DNA of 64,000 nucleotides from JAFGHJ01 sp964523975 (GTDB lineage Bacteria; Hydrothermota; UBA3072): positions 3,801 to 67,800 of the forward strand of contig CAZGBM010000002.1 of assembly GCA_964523975.1 (NCBI GenBank), read 5' to 3'. How positions within the stretch are numbered: position 1 is the stretch's first letter; each line of letters opens with the position of its first letter. Shown piece after piece: positions 35,358 to 44,174 of the stretch. Below the pieces are notes generated by a model that was not told the DNA's origin, made no database searches, and saw nothing but the letters and a program-made list of their open reading frames with translations. The position numbers were made by a program, and so were the translations under genes.

Positions 35358-36224
35358 ATGATTAATAAAAAAAGTTTTGTCTCAATTGTCAAAATTTCAT
35401 TAGCGCTGGTTTTTTTAGCGGGGATTTTTTCTTGCTGTCGTAAAGAAGTAGAAGAAAAATTGATAAGTGTGGACGAATGTCTTACCATGCAACCGGCGCT
35501 AAAATTTGACGAAAAAATACCTCAACGATATACAATAACCTCAACTTTGTATAATAGAGATATGGAGGGAAATATCGTAGGCACTATACAAATAACAGGA
35601 AGGTTTACTCGTTTCGTAGAAAGCGGAGAAGTTCGCTGCAGATGGAGCGATGTTAGAATGACGTCATCTAAGGACACTTTGGGTGAATACCCGGACGGAA
35701 AGCCTCTGGATTATATGGAAGGGTTTTCTTATGTTCTTTCCGGGGAGATACTGAACGAAGATTTTTACAAAGATTTTCCAGAAGAAGACATGACTTATAT
35801 GAAAACGCTCATCTGGGATACTCCGTGGATTGAGGTCGCGTATGTCGCTATCGACTCGGCTGAGTATAATAAAACCCTTTTTTCTGCTGACCTGGAAGAG
35901 AAAAAAGTTCAAGTGCAGAATTTTGCATTGTTGAAAATGAAAAATTTAAAATTGAAATGGGTTGGTATTTCAAAGAGAAATGATGAGATATGTGCCTTGA
36001 TAGAATTTAAATCCCTTTCGAATCCCGTAGAATCAAAATCAAAAGAATTGAGCGTTAAAGGCAGATCCTGTTATTGGGGTAGCTTTTGGGTGTCGTTGGA
36101 TGATCACCAGGTTGAATATGCCGAATTCAATGAAGATGTTATAATGGAAATGACTTTACCTGGTTTTCCTAATGGGCAATTATTGAACATGCAGAGGGAA
36201 GTAGCGTTTAATAGGATGAGATAA
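35358..36224 (+). CDS. Putative lipoprotein, unknown function
   Basis: 288 residues, not recognised. A lipoprotein-type signal ends GIFSC (Cys near residue 27). The mature protein is predicted mostly beta (NIVGTIQITGRFTRF, SGEVRCRWSDVRM) and rich in charged residues, resembling secreted lipid- or ligand-binding domains, but no known motif is visible. A good promoter and AAGGGGG site support the start. Its neighbour downstream is a sugar kinase, with no evident link. Confidence 0.7.
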   Translation: MINKKSFVSIVKISLALVFLAGIFSCCRKEVEEKLISVDECLTMQPALKFDEKIPQRYTITSTLYNRDMEGNIVGTIQITGRFTRFVESGEVRCRWSDVRMTSSKDTLGEYPDGKPLDYMEGFSYVLSGEILNEDFYKDFPEEDMTYMKTLIWDTPWIEVAYVAIDSAEYNKTLFSADLEEKKVQVQNFALLKMKNLKLKWVGISKRNDEICALIEFKSLSNPVESKSKELSVKGRSCYWGSFWVSLDDHQVEYAEFNEDVIMEMTLPGFPNGQLLNMQREVAFNRMR

Positions 36225-36242
36225 AAATTAAAAAATGCAAGG

Positions 36243-36383
36243 ATGAAGAGAAAGTTAATATTCTTTTTGGTAATGCCTTTATTTGTTGTATTCTATTTCA
36301 ATATTTACTACCAGACTGAAAAAGAATTTGTTGTTAATGGCTTTCTGGAAAAGGGCGTTTTATGGGTTTATATGGCGGGATAG
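36243..36383 (+). CDS. Possible small membrane peptide (46 aa)
   Basis: An ATG at 36243 opens a 46-residue frame with a basic start (MKRKL) and one hydrophobic helix (IFFLVMPLFVVFYFNIYY). It ends inside the next gene, overlapping its first 22 bases in another frame. No strong Shine-Dalgarno (AAGG only). It could be a coupled leader peptide or chance. Confidence 0.25.
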   Translation: MKRKLIFFLVMPLFVVFYFNIYYQTEKEFVVNGFLEKGVLWVYMAG

Positions 36384-37261
36384 AAGGCGGTGGGACAAAA
36401 TTCGTCTGTGCTGTAGGTTCCGGTCCTAAAGATACACGAGATATATTTCGGCTTAAGACAACATCTCCCGAAGAAACAATTGATAGAATAATTGAATATT
36501 TTAGAGAACAGAATAAAAAAGAGCGATTATCGGCTATCGGTATCGGCTCTTTTGGTCCGGTTGATTTAAATAGAAAATCTCCTACTTATGGGTATATAAC
36601 GGCTACACCAAAAACCAGCTGGCAGAATACTAACCTTTTAGGGAAAATTAGAGATGCTTTCAATATTCCTGTAGGGTTTGATACGGATGCGAACGCTGCT
36701 GCTTTCGGGGAACACCAATGGGGTGCAGCCAGAGGACTAACCAATTTCGTTTATCTTACAATCGGATGCGGTGTAGGTGGCGGAGGGATGATAAACGGTG
36801 AGCTTTTGCATGGTCTTCAGCACCCCGAGATGGGACATATTTTCATTCCGCATGACGACAAGGAGGATCCATACGAAGGAGTATGTCCGTTTCACAAGGA
36901 TTGCTTCGAGGGTTTGGCATCCGGTTCATCCATAAAAGCCCGGTGGGGGAAACCGGGAGAAGAATTGAGTGAAGCCCATCCGGCGTGGAAATTGGAAGCA
37001 AAATATATTTCGCTTGCTTTGATAAACTACATCTGTACTTTGTCTCCCCAGCGTATTATTGTTGGTGGGGGAGTTATGAAACAAAAGAAATTACTACCAT
37101 TAATACATAAAAGAGTCAGGAAAAAACTGAACGATTATATTCGAGTGCAGGAAATAACCGAAAATATCGAAAAATATATTGTTTTGCCGGAGTTGGGAGA
37201 CAGGGCTGGCGCACTCGGCGCTATCGCGTTAGCGAAAAGAGAATTCGGGAAACAAAGATAA
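36362..37261 (+). CDS. ROK family sugar kinase, fructokinase-like
   Basis: 299 residues. N-terminal phosphate loop GGIEGGGTKFVCAVG (about 4-18); DTDANAAAFGEHQWGA and the ROK signature in YLTIGCGVGGGGMINGE (about 133-149); the zinc site in HPEMGH…CPFHKDCFEGLASG (about 156-190) supports a ROK fold of the fructokinase/mannokinase type. It phosphorylates a hexose with ATP. Start chosen at the ATG 36362; no good Shine-Dalgarno is apparent. Confidence 0.88.
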   Translation: MGLYGGIEGGGTKFVCAVGSGPKDTRDIFRLKTTSPEETIDRIIEYFREQNKKERLSAIGIGSFGPVDLNRKSPTYGYITATPKTSWQNTNLLGKIRDAFNIPVGFDTDANAAAFGEHQWGAARGLTNFVYLTIGCGVGGGGMINGELLHGLQHPEMGHIFIPHDDKEDPYEGVCPFHKDCFEGLASGSSIKARWGKPGEELSEAHPAWKLEAKYISLALINYICTLSPQRIIVGGGVMKQKKLLPLIHKRVRKKLNDYIRVQEITENIEKYIVLPELGDRAGALGAIALAKREFGKQR

Positions 37262-37517
37262 TAGGATGCAGATAAACGCAGATTGACAGGATTTATTATT
37301 GTTTTTTCAAACCCATCGCAACACACAACAGTTAACCACTGATTTTCGCAGATAAACACGGATATATTTTACTGGGAAATTAACTTTTTGCCTTTAGTTG
37401 TTGGTCTAAAAAAAGAAACTTATGCTCTTTTCGTTCTTTAAAATAGTTTTTAAGTTTTGGATGTAGTTGGTGTGGGGTGAAACTAAAAGCAAAAGGCGAA
37501 CCACTAAGAGTTTAGTT

Positions 37518-37862
37518 TTATATATTTTTTCTTATCTCTTCCAGAGATTTTTTCGCATGGGGAGCCATATCGAAGAATTTGTTAAGTTTTTCGCAAATAT
37601 AATCTTCACAATAAGCGCAATTTTTAACAGTTTTCTCTATTGCGCAGGCTCTTATTTCACAAATTCCGCAATAGCCTATATGCCTGCCATTTTTTGACAG
37701 ACATGCATCGCAGTTTATATCTTCATTTTTAAAGTCATGTTTAAATTCTTTAGACCACTGCTTTGCGGTTTTCTCTCTCTCGACATCATCGTCATTTTGT
37801 GTTGCAATAAAGGCCGGGCAATCGCTGCATACTAGGCCACAAAAAGCAATTATTTTATCCAT
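37518..37862 (-). CDS. Cysteine-rich DUF3795-like protein
   Basis: 114 residues with many cysteines arranged as CGLVCSDC near the start, CDACLSKNGRHIGYCGIC in the middle and CAIEKTVKNCAYCEDYICEKL toward the end, the pattern of the DUF3795 family. Zinc or Fe-S binding is likely; function is unknown in the family. It is preceded by a GGAG site and followed by nothing coding for 130 bases. It is convergent with the ROK kinase gene. Confidence 0.8.
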   Translation of the reverse strand: MDKIIAFCGLVCSDCPAFIATQNDDDVEREKTAKQWSKEFKHDFKNEDINCDACLSKNGRHIGYCGICEIRACAIEKTVKNCAYCEDYICEKLNKFFDMAPHAKKSLEEIRKNI

Positions 37863-37909
37863 ATTTTTCTCCTTGGATTTACCGGTTGTTTTTTATAAGT
37901 ATTTTGTAA

Positions 37910-37925
37910 TGTTTCACGTGAAACA
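37910..37925. promoter_or_regulatory. parS: parS-like palindrome just after rsmG stop
   Basis: Exact 16-base TGTTTCACGTGAAACA, the consensus of ParB-binding parS sites. It touches the rsmG stop codon at 37926-37928. Confidence 0.8.
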
Positions 37926-38492
37926 TTACCACTCCAGAATTGAAACGATGTTGTTTTTTAGATTTAGTTCGTTTTTGAGGGTGAGTTTGTCTCCGGTGTA
38001 CTTGCCGTAATATAGAATTCTATGACCAGTACCTTTCGGTATTTTGTCCGGATTCAGAGCTCGAACCAGAACCCAATCGTAAGATTCTTCAATATCTTCG
38101 GCATTTCGAACGAATTTTTGTATGATTTTTATATTTAAATTCAGTAACGATGCGATATACTCGAGGAAAATCACGGGCTTGTGTTTTGATTCTGCCAGGT
38201 GGAGTATTATACCGGGCTTGAAAATTTTTAAAGGAATTCCTGCGATTCCCCCTCCTGCTCCGAAATCAAGTATTTTTTCGTCGTCTTTGATCATTTCGTA
38301 AGGGATAAGAGAGGGCAAAAGAAGCTTTTTTAAAACATCCTCTTTTTTTAGTTTTCGTGAGATAAGATTTATTTTTTTGTTCCATAGAATAAGTTCTTCG
38401 AGATATAATAAAAGCTTATCAATTTTTCCGTTGGTTGTTTCTATGTTAAGTTCTTTTAAAGATTCCTCAAGAAAATGTTTCACGTGAAACAT
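37926..38492 (-). CDS. rsmG: 16S rRNA (guanine527-N7)-methyltransferase
   Basis: 188 residues, a little short for the family. It starts MFHVKH, a peptide encoded by a parS palindrome, as is well known for rsmG/gidB genes near origins. The SAM-binding motif is LDFGAGGGIAGIPLKIF (about 77-93). It methylates G527 of 16S rRNA; loss gives low-level streptomycin resistance. It is downstream of mutS2 and DUF5683, with a TAATG overlap to the latter. Confidence 0.93.
   Translation of the reverse strand: MFHVKHFLEESLKELNIETTNGKIDKLLLYLEELILWNKKINLISRKLKKEDVLKKLLLPSLIPYEMIKDDEKILDFGAGGGIAGIPLKIFKPGIILHLAESKHKPVIFLEYIASLLNLNIKIIQKFVRNAEDIEESYDWVLVRALNPDKIPKGTGHRILYYGKYTGDKLTLKNELNLKNNIVSILEW
38476..38491. 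promoter_or_regulatory. parS: parS-like palindrome inside the start of rsmG
   Basis: Exact TGTTTCACGTGAAACA that encodes the FHVKH of RsmG. It lies 566 bases from its twin at 37910, so the two sites bracket the gene, about 13 kb from the predicted oriC. Confidence 0.8.
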
Positions 38493-38875
38493 TAATAGTA
38501 TATTTTGAAAGAAAGCGTGGTTTTGACAGAACCCATTTGATCAAGAGAGAGATCGCTTTCGAAATTGTAAAGCTGTGCGTCTACATAGGCGTCTAAAATA
38601 CCTAAGGTCCAGACCAATGCCATCCACCAGCCAATTTGCCCTCTTTGATTAAGGAGATTTTGTTTTTCTTCTGGTAATGCGCTGATATCTCTTTCTATTT
38701 CGTTTAATCTAATTTGTGTCTGTACTTCTTTGTATAAAAGATAAGACTGGGCACCTCCTATTATAATGCCCTTGACGTATCTCTCGGTGTAAAATTGCCC
38801 GCCACCCGGGACAAACGTTGTAAGCAACATTGCTGTTTTCGCAGATTTTGCAAGCAATAAAAATATATAAATCAT
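38492..38875 (-). CDS. DUF5683-like membrane protein
   Basis: 127 residues. LLTTFVPGGGQFYTERYVKGIII (about 17-39) is a signature of DUF5683/TM2-like proteins that sit in the membrane, followed by a Glu-rich linker and a second helix (WWMALVWTLGILDAYVDAQLYNF). Function unknown. It overlaps the rsmG start by one base and abuts the mutS2 stop, so it is part of the cvpA-mutS2-DUF5683-rsmG run. Confidence 0.7.
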   Translation of the reverse strand: MIYIFLLLAKSAKTAMLLTTFVPGGGQFYTERYVKGIIIGGAQSYLLYKEVQTQIRLNEIERDISALPEEKQNLLNQRGQIGWWMALVWTLGILDAYVDAQLYNFESDLSLDQMGSVKTTLSFKIYY

Positions 38876-38876
38876 T

Positions 38877-40994
38877 TCATTTAAGAACGGCTATGGTAAC
38901 GCCTTCTCCTCCTTCAAAGTGTGGTGGAGTTTCTATGCCTTTTACCCTTCTGTCCTTTTTTAGTTTTTCGCAAAGCATATTGCGTAATATCCAGCTCCCT
39001 TTTCCGTGAAGTATTCTTACTGAATTATAATTCGCAAGGATTGCTTTGTCAAGAAATTTGTCGGTAGCTTCCCAGGCATCTTCTTTTGTCATTCCGCGGA
39101 CTGAAATTTCTAACGGAACGTCCATATCTACATTATAGTTGATTCTCGATGGTTTTGGTGAGTGTTTGAGGGACTTCACGCCGTTTTTTTTCTCTTTAGG
39201 GGAGGCGCCGGCGAAGGCTTTTTTGTATTTTGTTATTGATTCTTTGGAAGCTTTTGACTCTTTTATTTCTTTTATGGTTTTTTCGACTGTTGCGCGTGCC
39301 CCGGTTAATATATCCGATGCTTTTTCTTTTGCTTCCTTGAGAATTTTTTTCTCTTCTTCTTTGACATTTTTTATTTTTTTGTCGTATTCTTTCTTTAATT
39401 CGGAAAACTCTCTTTTAAGGTTAAGTATTTCTTGTTCTTGTTCTCGCAACTTTTTGTTTCTTAGAGAAAGTTCTTCTATTAAATTTTCAACCTCAAAAAT
39501 TTCAGAGTCTACGAAATTTTTTGCCTCGTCGATAATTTGTTGCGGCAGACCGAACTTCTCGGCAGTTGCTATCGCTTTTGAACCTCCGGGGATTCCGATT
39601 TGTAAATGATAGGTCGGGCCGTTTTCATATTCCATCGCGCCGTTAATCATCCCTTCTTGTTCTTCAACATAAAATTTCAATGGGCTTAGATGGGTTGCTG
39701 CAATAACAAGGCTTTCTTTGGATTTTAATGTGTTAAGCAAAGCAATCGAGAGAGCGCTTCCCTCAACCGGATCTGTATTGCCTCCGAGTTCGTCCAGCAG
39801 TATAAGGTTTTTATCATCTGCCTCGCTCAGAATTTTTTTAAGTCTAACGATGTATGATGAAAAAGAAGATAGGTTTTCTTCCATTGACTGCTCGTCTTCT
39901 ATGATCCCTGATATGTTTGTAAAAGAGCCGATTTTTGTTCCTTCTTTTGCCGGGATAGGGATTCCGGCTAACGAGGACAGGACATTTATACCCACATTTT
40001 TAAGCAGTACGGTTTTTCCGCCTGCGTTTGGACCGCTGATAAGCAGAATTCTCTCATTTGTTCCGAGTTCCAGGTCGATAGGTTCGACATTTTCTTTTTC
40101 TCCGAGCAAAAGAGGATGGTAGCATTCTTTTAATATTAAATCGCTGCCTTCCGTGAATTCGGGGATGATACATTTGAATTCCTCAGCGTACTTGTTTCTC
40201 GACTTGAGCGAGTCTATCTTTATCAATATACTGGTGTTTTTGTCGATAGAAGGGAAGTTTTCCTTTATTTCTCCGGTTAGATATTGTAAAATTCTTTTCT
40301 TTTCTATATCTATATCTTTTTCCAACTCCGCAACTCTGTTGTTAAGCGTGACTATTGCGCTTGGTTCTATGAAAGCCGTATTCTGAGTACGGGAAAGGTC
40401 CACCATTATTCCTTCTATTTCGTCTTTTCTCTCGTATTTAACAAGCAGAACTGTTCTACCCAGGCGGGTTGTTATAATTTTATCCTGTAGGAGATTTTCT
40501 TTTTCTTTTAATAATTCATTGAGTTTTTTTTCGATTTTATCGGTAGCGGACGACTTTTCGTTGTAAAGGGATTTTAACAAAGGAGTAGAGGATGGTTTGA
40601 CAACCCCTGTTTCGTCTATGTATCTGTTTATTTCTTCCCTGAGAGGCAAAATAGGATTAAGGGCACCGGCTAATTCTTCAAGTGTTTTGTTGTCTCTGAG
40701 AACATTTTTGACTTCTTCGGATAAATCCAATAATTTTCTATAATAAAGGAGTTCTTCTCCTGATAATATTTCCCCTCTTTCCGGGGCTCTTTCTCTTTTT
40801 AAAATATGTAGACCGGGAATGAGATGTATGATTTGTTTGCTTTCCGCAAGTTGCTTAAAGGCAAGCAGCCTGTCTTGTTTCGAAATATTTGGCGTTAAGC
40901 TTAAAACTGCGGCTCTGCCGGGGTCCGATTCGGCGTACACGGAGATCTTTTCCAGAAGTACATTTAATCCTATCATGTTTGATAGGGCTTTCAT
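38877..40994 (-). CDS. mutS2: MutS2 endonuclease/ATPase
   Basis: 705 residues, somewhat shorter than the usual 780. Walker A GPNAGGKTVLLKNVG is at about 319-333, Walker B/signature in LILLDELGGNTDP, then a coiled coil (about 490-590) and a C-terminal Smr domain with VRILHGKGSWILR near 660. MutS2 proteins suppress recombination and can rescue collided ribosomes. It is followed immediately by the DUF5683 gene and preceded by cvpA. Confidence 0.92.
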   Translation of the reverse strand: MKALSNMIGLNVLLEKISVYAESDPGRAAVLSLTPNISKQDRLLAFKQLAESKQIIHLIPGLHILKRERAPERGEILSGEELLYYRKLLDLSEEVKNVLRDNKTLEELAGALNPILPLREEINRYIDETGVVKPSSTPLLKSLYNEKSSATDKIEKKLNELLKEKENLLQDKIITTRLGRTVLLVKYERKDEIEGIMVDLSRTQNTAFIEPSAIVTLNNRVAELEKDIDIEKKRILQYLTGEIKENFPSIDKNTSILIKIDSLKSRNKYAEEFKCIIPEFTEGSDLILKECYHPLLLGEKENVEPIDLELGTNERILLISGPNAGGKTVLLKNVGINVLSSLAGIPIPAKEGTKIGSFTNISGIIEDEQSMEENLSSFSSYIVRLKKILSEADDKNLILLDELGGNTDPVEGSALSIALLNTLKSKESLVIAATHLSPLKFYVEEQEGMINGAMEYENGPTYHLQIGIPGGSKAIATAEKFGLPQQIIDEAKNFVDSEIFEVENLIEELSLRNKKLREQEQEILNLKREFSELKKEYDKKIKNVKEEEKKILKEAKEKASDILTGARATVEKTIKEIKESKASKESITKYKKAFAGASPKEKKNGVKSLKHSPKPSRINYNVDMDVPLEISVRGMTKEDAWEATDKFLDKAILANYNSVRILHGKGSWILRNMLCEKLKKDRRVKGIETPPHFEGGEGVTIAVLK

Positions 40995-40998
40995 TGTA

Positions 40999-41520
40999 TT
41001 ATATCGTATTCGCCCTAGACCTTTCTTTTTCGATTTCCTGTGGTCCGGGTATTGGAGATTTCTCTTTATATTGGTTAAGGCCCTTCATTTTTCTTGTCAC
41101 AAAATCTTCTAAGGGAGGTCGCGCAATAAGGGCCAATTTGTAAAAAACACAATTGCTTAATTTGCTTTTTGGACCTTCGATAGGAATAAGACTGATAATC
41201 AGGAAGAGTAATATTACAATAATCAAACCTTTGGCAGCACCTATTACTGCGCCGAGCGTTCGGTCAAAAAAGGCAAGAGGTGTTTTATGGATAATTTTTG
41301 ATAAGATGGATAGAGAAATGCTGATTGCGAAAAAATATGCGAGAAAACTTACTACATACTTCATTCCGCCTATATCTAAGCTTAAGGGGAGATACATAGC
41401 CAGAATAAAAGAAACTATTAATCCGCCAATTTCCGAAACTTCAATAATAAAACCTTTTATCGTTCCTAGGAGACAAAAGCCGAAGATTGGTACAAGAGAT
41501 ACAAAATCAAATAAATTCAT
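40999..41520 (-). CDS. cvpA: CvpA family membrane protein
   Basis: 173 residues with four hydrophobic helices (about 10-30, 33-55, 65-85, 100-125). The FDRTLGAVIGAAKGLIIVILL segment is the CvpA signature. Family members affect colicin V production and envelope stability; exact role unclear. The stop is four bases before the mutS2 start. Confidence 0.85.
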   Translation of the reverse strand: MNLFDFVSLVPIFGFCLLGTIKGFIIEVSEIGGLIVSFILAMYLPLSLDIGGMKYVVSFLAYFFAISISLSILSKIIHKTPLAFFDRTLGAVIGAAKGLIIVILLFLIISLIPIEGPKSKLSNCVFYKLALIARPPLEDFVTRKMKGLNQYKEKSPIPGPQEIEKERSRANTI

Positions 41521-41593
41521 TTTAATATATTTAAAAATGTTTTTATTAGGATACTAAAATAAACTATATCGGCAACCGGTAACTTACTTTTGG

Positions 41594-41773
41594 CTAATAA
41601 CTTCTTCTCGGTTTGCCGGCTTCTTTTCTCTTTCTCTGCCTCTTTTCGCTTGGCTTTTCGTAATGTTGATGCTTTTTGATTTCGCTTCTTATTTTTTCTT
41701 TCTCACACAGCCGTTTAAATCGTTTGAATGCTTTTTCAAAAGGCTCCCCTTCTTTAATTATTACTCCTGGCAA
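41594..41773 (-). CDS. rpsU: 30S ribosomal protein S21
   Basis: 59 residues from a TTG at 41773, giving PGVIIKEGEPFEKAFKRFKRLCEKEKI, which matches the usual bS21 start; a GTG three codons earlier sits too close to the very strong AAAGGAGGT site. The C-terminus is highly basic (KRQRKRKEAGKPRR). bS21 aids mRNA start-site selection. The SD lies in a small CCTTTAAAGG palindrome, and a strong promoter with TATAAT is 75 bases upstream. Confidence 0.88.
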   Translation of the reverse strand: MPGVIIKEGEPFEKAFKRFKRLCEKEKIRSEIKKHQHYEKPSEKRQRKRKEAGKPRRSY

Positions 41774-42139
41774 AAAAAACACACCTCCTTTAAAGGTTTT
41801 AACTTTTTTATTTTTTACACATTATATTTTTTACTTTCGTAACCGATTGAATTATAATATAAAAAAACTACAAGTCAAGCCCTTTTGTGTTTGTGTATCA
41901 AAAATCTTAGTGGGTTTTCGGCATTGATATTCGGGAACATATGATTTGTTATTTTTTTTAGTTTGTTGGGTCGTTAGGTGGTTGAACAGTAAAAACAAAA
42001 GAGAAAAAAGGTAGGGGAGTGGTGGGGTGTTGCATTCTCTGCCTGCCCCGTAGGGAAGAATGACCGTATCGGGGTGTCTCTGCTGTGAAAGAAAGTTTTG
42101 AAATTTGCTTTTTAATTTTGCGGTTAACGACCTCTTATT
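41774..42139. other. 366-base spacer upstream of rpsU
   Basis: Contains the rpsU leader and promoter at 41851-41878 and, toward the left glycosyltransferase stop, low-complexity GT-rich words (about 41950-42080) including CCCCGTAGGG…ATCGGGG. No gene is apparent. Confidence 0.6.
41851..41878 (-). promoter_or_regulatory. Promoter of rpsU
   Basis: Minus strand TTGACT (41878-41873), 16-base spacer, TATAAT (41856-41851). Leader of about 75 bases ending in AAAGGAGGTG. Confidence 0.7.
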
Positions 42140-43237
42140 TTACTTCGATACTTTCATATAGATTTTCTCGAGTTCGTTTATTTGTTTTTCGAGGGTAAAT
42201 TTTTCCTCTATTATTTTTCTTCCCAGTTTTCCCATTTTCTCTCGCAGTTCTGTATTTTTTATAAGCCAATTTAATTTTTCCGTGATGGCATCGACATTTT
42301 TTTCCGGAACAAGGAAACCGGTTTCTCCATTTATCACCAGTTCTGGAATTCCTGCATGAAACGTCGATACAACAGGTAAACCGGTAGCCATAGCTTCTTT
42401 TATTGTATGTGGAATGCACTCTTTGTCTCCTCTTCTTGAAGTAGTATTCGGAGATAAAAATATATCATTCCGGCCCATCTCTTCCGGGATGTCGTTGGGT
42501 GCTTTTGGCCCCAGAAAAATCACTTTATCCTGAATGTTTAGTCCTTCAACCAGTGATTTTAATTTTTTTTCCACAATTCCGCCCCCGATAATTCTAAGCT
42601 CTAAATTATTGTGTATAGGTAGAAGATTGTGGAAGGCTTTTATCCCGTAGGGAAAACCTTTCTTTTCTACAAATCTACCGCACATCAGTATTCTTACAGT
42701 ATTTTCATTCTTTTTTTTGTTTTTACAAAATTTGAATTTATTGATATCTATTCCACCGTAAACGACAAGAATTTTGTCTTTATTGCAGCCAAGATTTACC
42801 ACATCTTTTTTCATGTCTTCCGAGCATACAAGGAACAGATCTCCTTCTACGAATAACCTCCTCAATCTTTTACGATAGATCGGATTCCCGGGTCTTTCGG
42901 ATACATCCAATCCATGAAAACTTGTTATTAGCGGAAGGTTTAATTTTTTACAAATATGCAATATCTTCATCCCTCCATCAGCCATGAAAGCGCGGACGAG
43001 TTTAACTTTATTCTGTATTAATATGTCTTCAAAGAAAGATTTTTTCTTAATAATTTTCGAACTGGATGAATCTGCACCGGAGAAAACTTTCAGCTTGGGA
43101 GTCCGATATGCGAAGCTGCCTACCATCTCCGTAAGTATTATGGGTTCAAATTCTTTTAAACCTCTGATTTCCTCGTATATAAAAGTTTTAAATCCCGCGT
43201 ATTTTTTTACATAATTGGCTACTTTTATTCTTTCCAT
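42140..43237 (-). CDS. Glycosyltransferase family 4
   Basis: 365 residues, GT-B fold. N-terminal half includes RAFMADGGMKILHICKKL and TSFHGLDVSERPGNP; the donor-binding C-terminal half has ILMCGRFVEKKGFPYGIKAF, GPKAPNDIPEEMGRNDIFLSPN (split by function) and the EAMATGLPVVSTFHAGIPELV motif of GT4 enzymes. It transfers a sugar to a surface polysaccharide or lipid; the donor is unknown. It is monocistronic. A GGAA-type weak site precedes the ATG. Confidence 0.87.
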   Translation of the reverse strand: MERIKVANYVKKYAGFKTFIYEEIRGLKEFEPIILTEMVGSFAYRTPKLKVFSGADSSSSKIIKKKSFFEDILIQNKVKLVRAFMADGGMKILHICKKLNLPLITSFHGLDVSERPGNPIYRKRLRRLFVEGDLFLVCSEDMKKDVVNLGCNKDKILVVYGGIDINKFKFCKNKKKNENTVRILMCGRFVEKKGFPYGIKAFHNLLPIHNNLELRIIGGGIVEKKLKSLVEGLNIQDKVIFLGPKAPNDIPEEMGRNDIFLSPNTTSRRGDKECIPHTIKEAMATGLPVVSTFHAGIPELVINGETGFLVPEKNVDAITEKLNWLIKNTELREKMGKLGRKIIEEKFTLEKQINELEKIYMKVSK

Positions 43238-43309
43238 TTGAAAATAAAAAAGGGATCGAACGAAATGATTTCGCCCAATCCCTCTTTTTATTTACTTAAA
43301 AGGTCACCC

Positions 43310-43798
43310 TTACTTTATCTGTTTCAGGTCTTCTTCTATCGCCTGAAGGTCTTCTTCGTGTTCGACTTCGTCCGCGAGTATCGATTCTACCATATTGGAA
43401 GTAACAAGATCTTTATCACCCAGGAAGTCACGAAGCTTGCTGTAAACTTCTATCGCGCACTGCTCTCCTTTTATGTTCTGCTCGACTATTTTCTTTACTT
43501 TGGGGTCGCCGGGAGCATCGTAACCGCAATTGGTCATTTTATACCAGTCTTCCGGTTTGAGAATCGGAACGCCGCCAAGCTGGATTATCCTGTCCACGAG
43601 CATCCCTGCGTGTCGCAGCTCATCTCCTGCATGTTCGACCAGTTCCGCTACAACGGCTCCTCTCATCGGACCGACAATCACTTTAGAACCTATCCAGTAT
43701 TGATAATAAGCAAGCCACTCGTCTGCCAGAGCTTTATTGAGCAACTCGATAAGTTTTTTTATATCAACTCCTACGATTTCTCTTCCTTTCGTGCCCAT
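43310..43798 (-). CDS. Ferritin-like di-iron protein (bacterioferritin/Dps-like)
   Basis: 162 residues from the ATG at 43798, with AAAGGAGG five bases upstream; a longer frame upstream lies in promoter DNA. A four-helix bundle with di-iron ligands: ADEWLAYYQY (about 25), ELVEHAGDELRHAG (about 53-66), KGEQCAIEVY (about 110) and ADEVEHEEDL (about 145). It probably stores iron or detoxifies peroxide. A TTGACA promoter element lies upstream at 43858. Confidence 0.85.
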   Translation of the reverse strand: MGTKGREIVGVDIKKLIELLNKALADEWLAYYQYWIGSKVIVGPMRGAVVAELVEHAGDELRHAGMLVDRIIQLGGVPILKPEDWYKMTNCGYDAPGDPKVKKIVEQNIKGEQCAIEVYSKLRDFLGDKDLVTSNMVESILADEVEHEEDLQAIEEDLKQIK

Positions 43799-44174
43799 CT
43801 TTCCTCCTTTTTTGGGATTTTCTTTTCCGTTTAGTATGATGACTAAATAAGACAATTTGTCAACCCTCCGCACTAAGAAAATTGCCACAGAGACACAGAG
43901 AGCACAGAGAAAAAACATATTATTTGTGTTAAAAATTTCCACCCTACAACACCAAATATTTAGACAGGATTAACACATACGATTAAATTGTTGGTCTGTT
44001 AGTCCGTTGGTCTGTTAAAAAAACACACCAACTCACTAACACGCTAACTAAAGAAGTTATTGACATATTTTACAATCAAGATATAATTATACAGAAATTA
44101 AGAAGAGAAAGAAAGAACCAATGTGGTTTCTTTCTAATATGATAAATAAGGAGTGAAAAACTAAAGAATTAATT
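43799..44174. other. 376-base divergent spacer with repeats and two promoters
   Basis: Holds a ferritin-gene -35 TTGACA at 43863-43858 (minus) with a weak -10, the CACAGAG tandem at 43885-43912, a GTTGGTCTGTTAG/CACTAAC tandem at about 43996-44050, and the aminotransferase promoter at 44060-44087 (plus). An imperfect hairpin AGAAAGAACCA…TGGTTTCTTTCT sits in the aminotransferase leader (44109-44136). Confidence 0.55.
44060..44087 (+). promoter_or_regulatory. Consensus promoter of the aminotransferase gene
   Basis: TTGACA at 44060-44065, 16-base spacer, TATAAT at 44082-44087. Leader about 80 bases. Confidence 0.7.

Noticed and set aside
43799..43942. Longer N-terminal extension of the ferritin-like gene with a hydrophobic start
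   Set aside because: The strong AAAGGAGG before the ATG at 43798 and the promoter in the extension favour the shorter protein.
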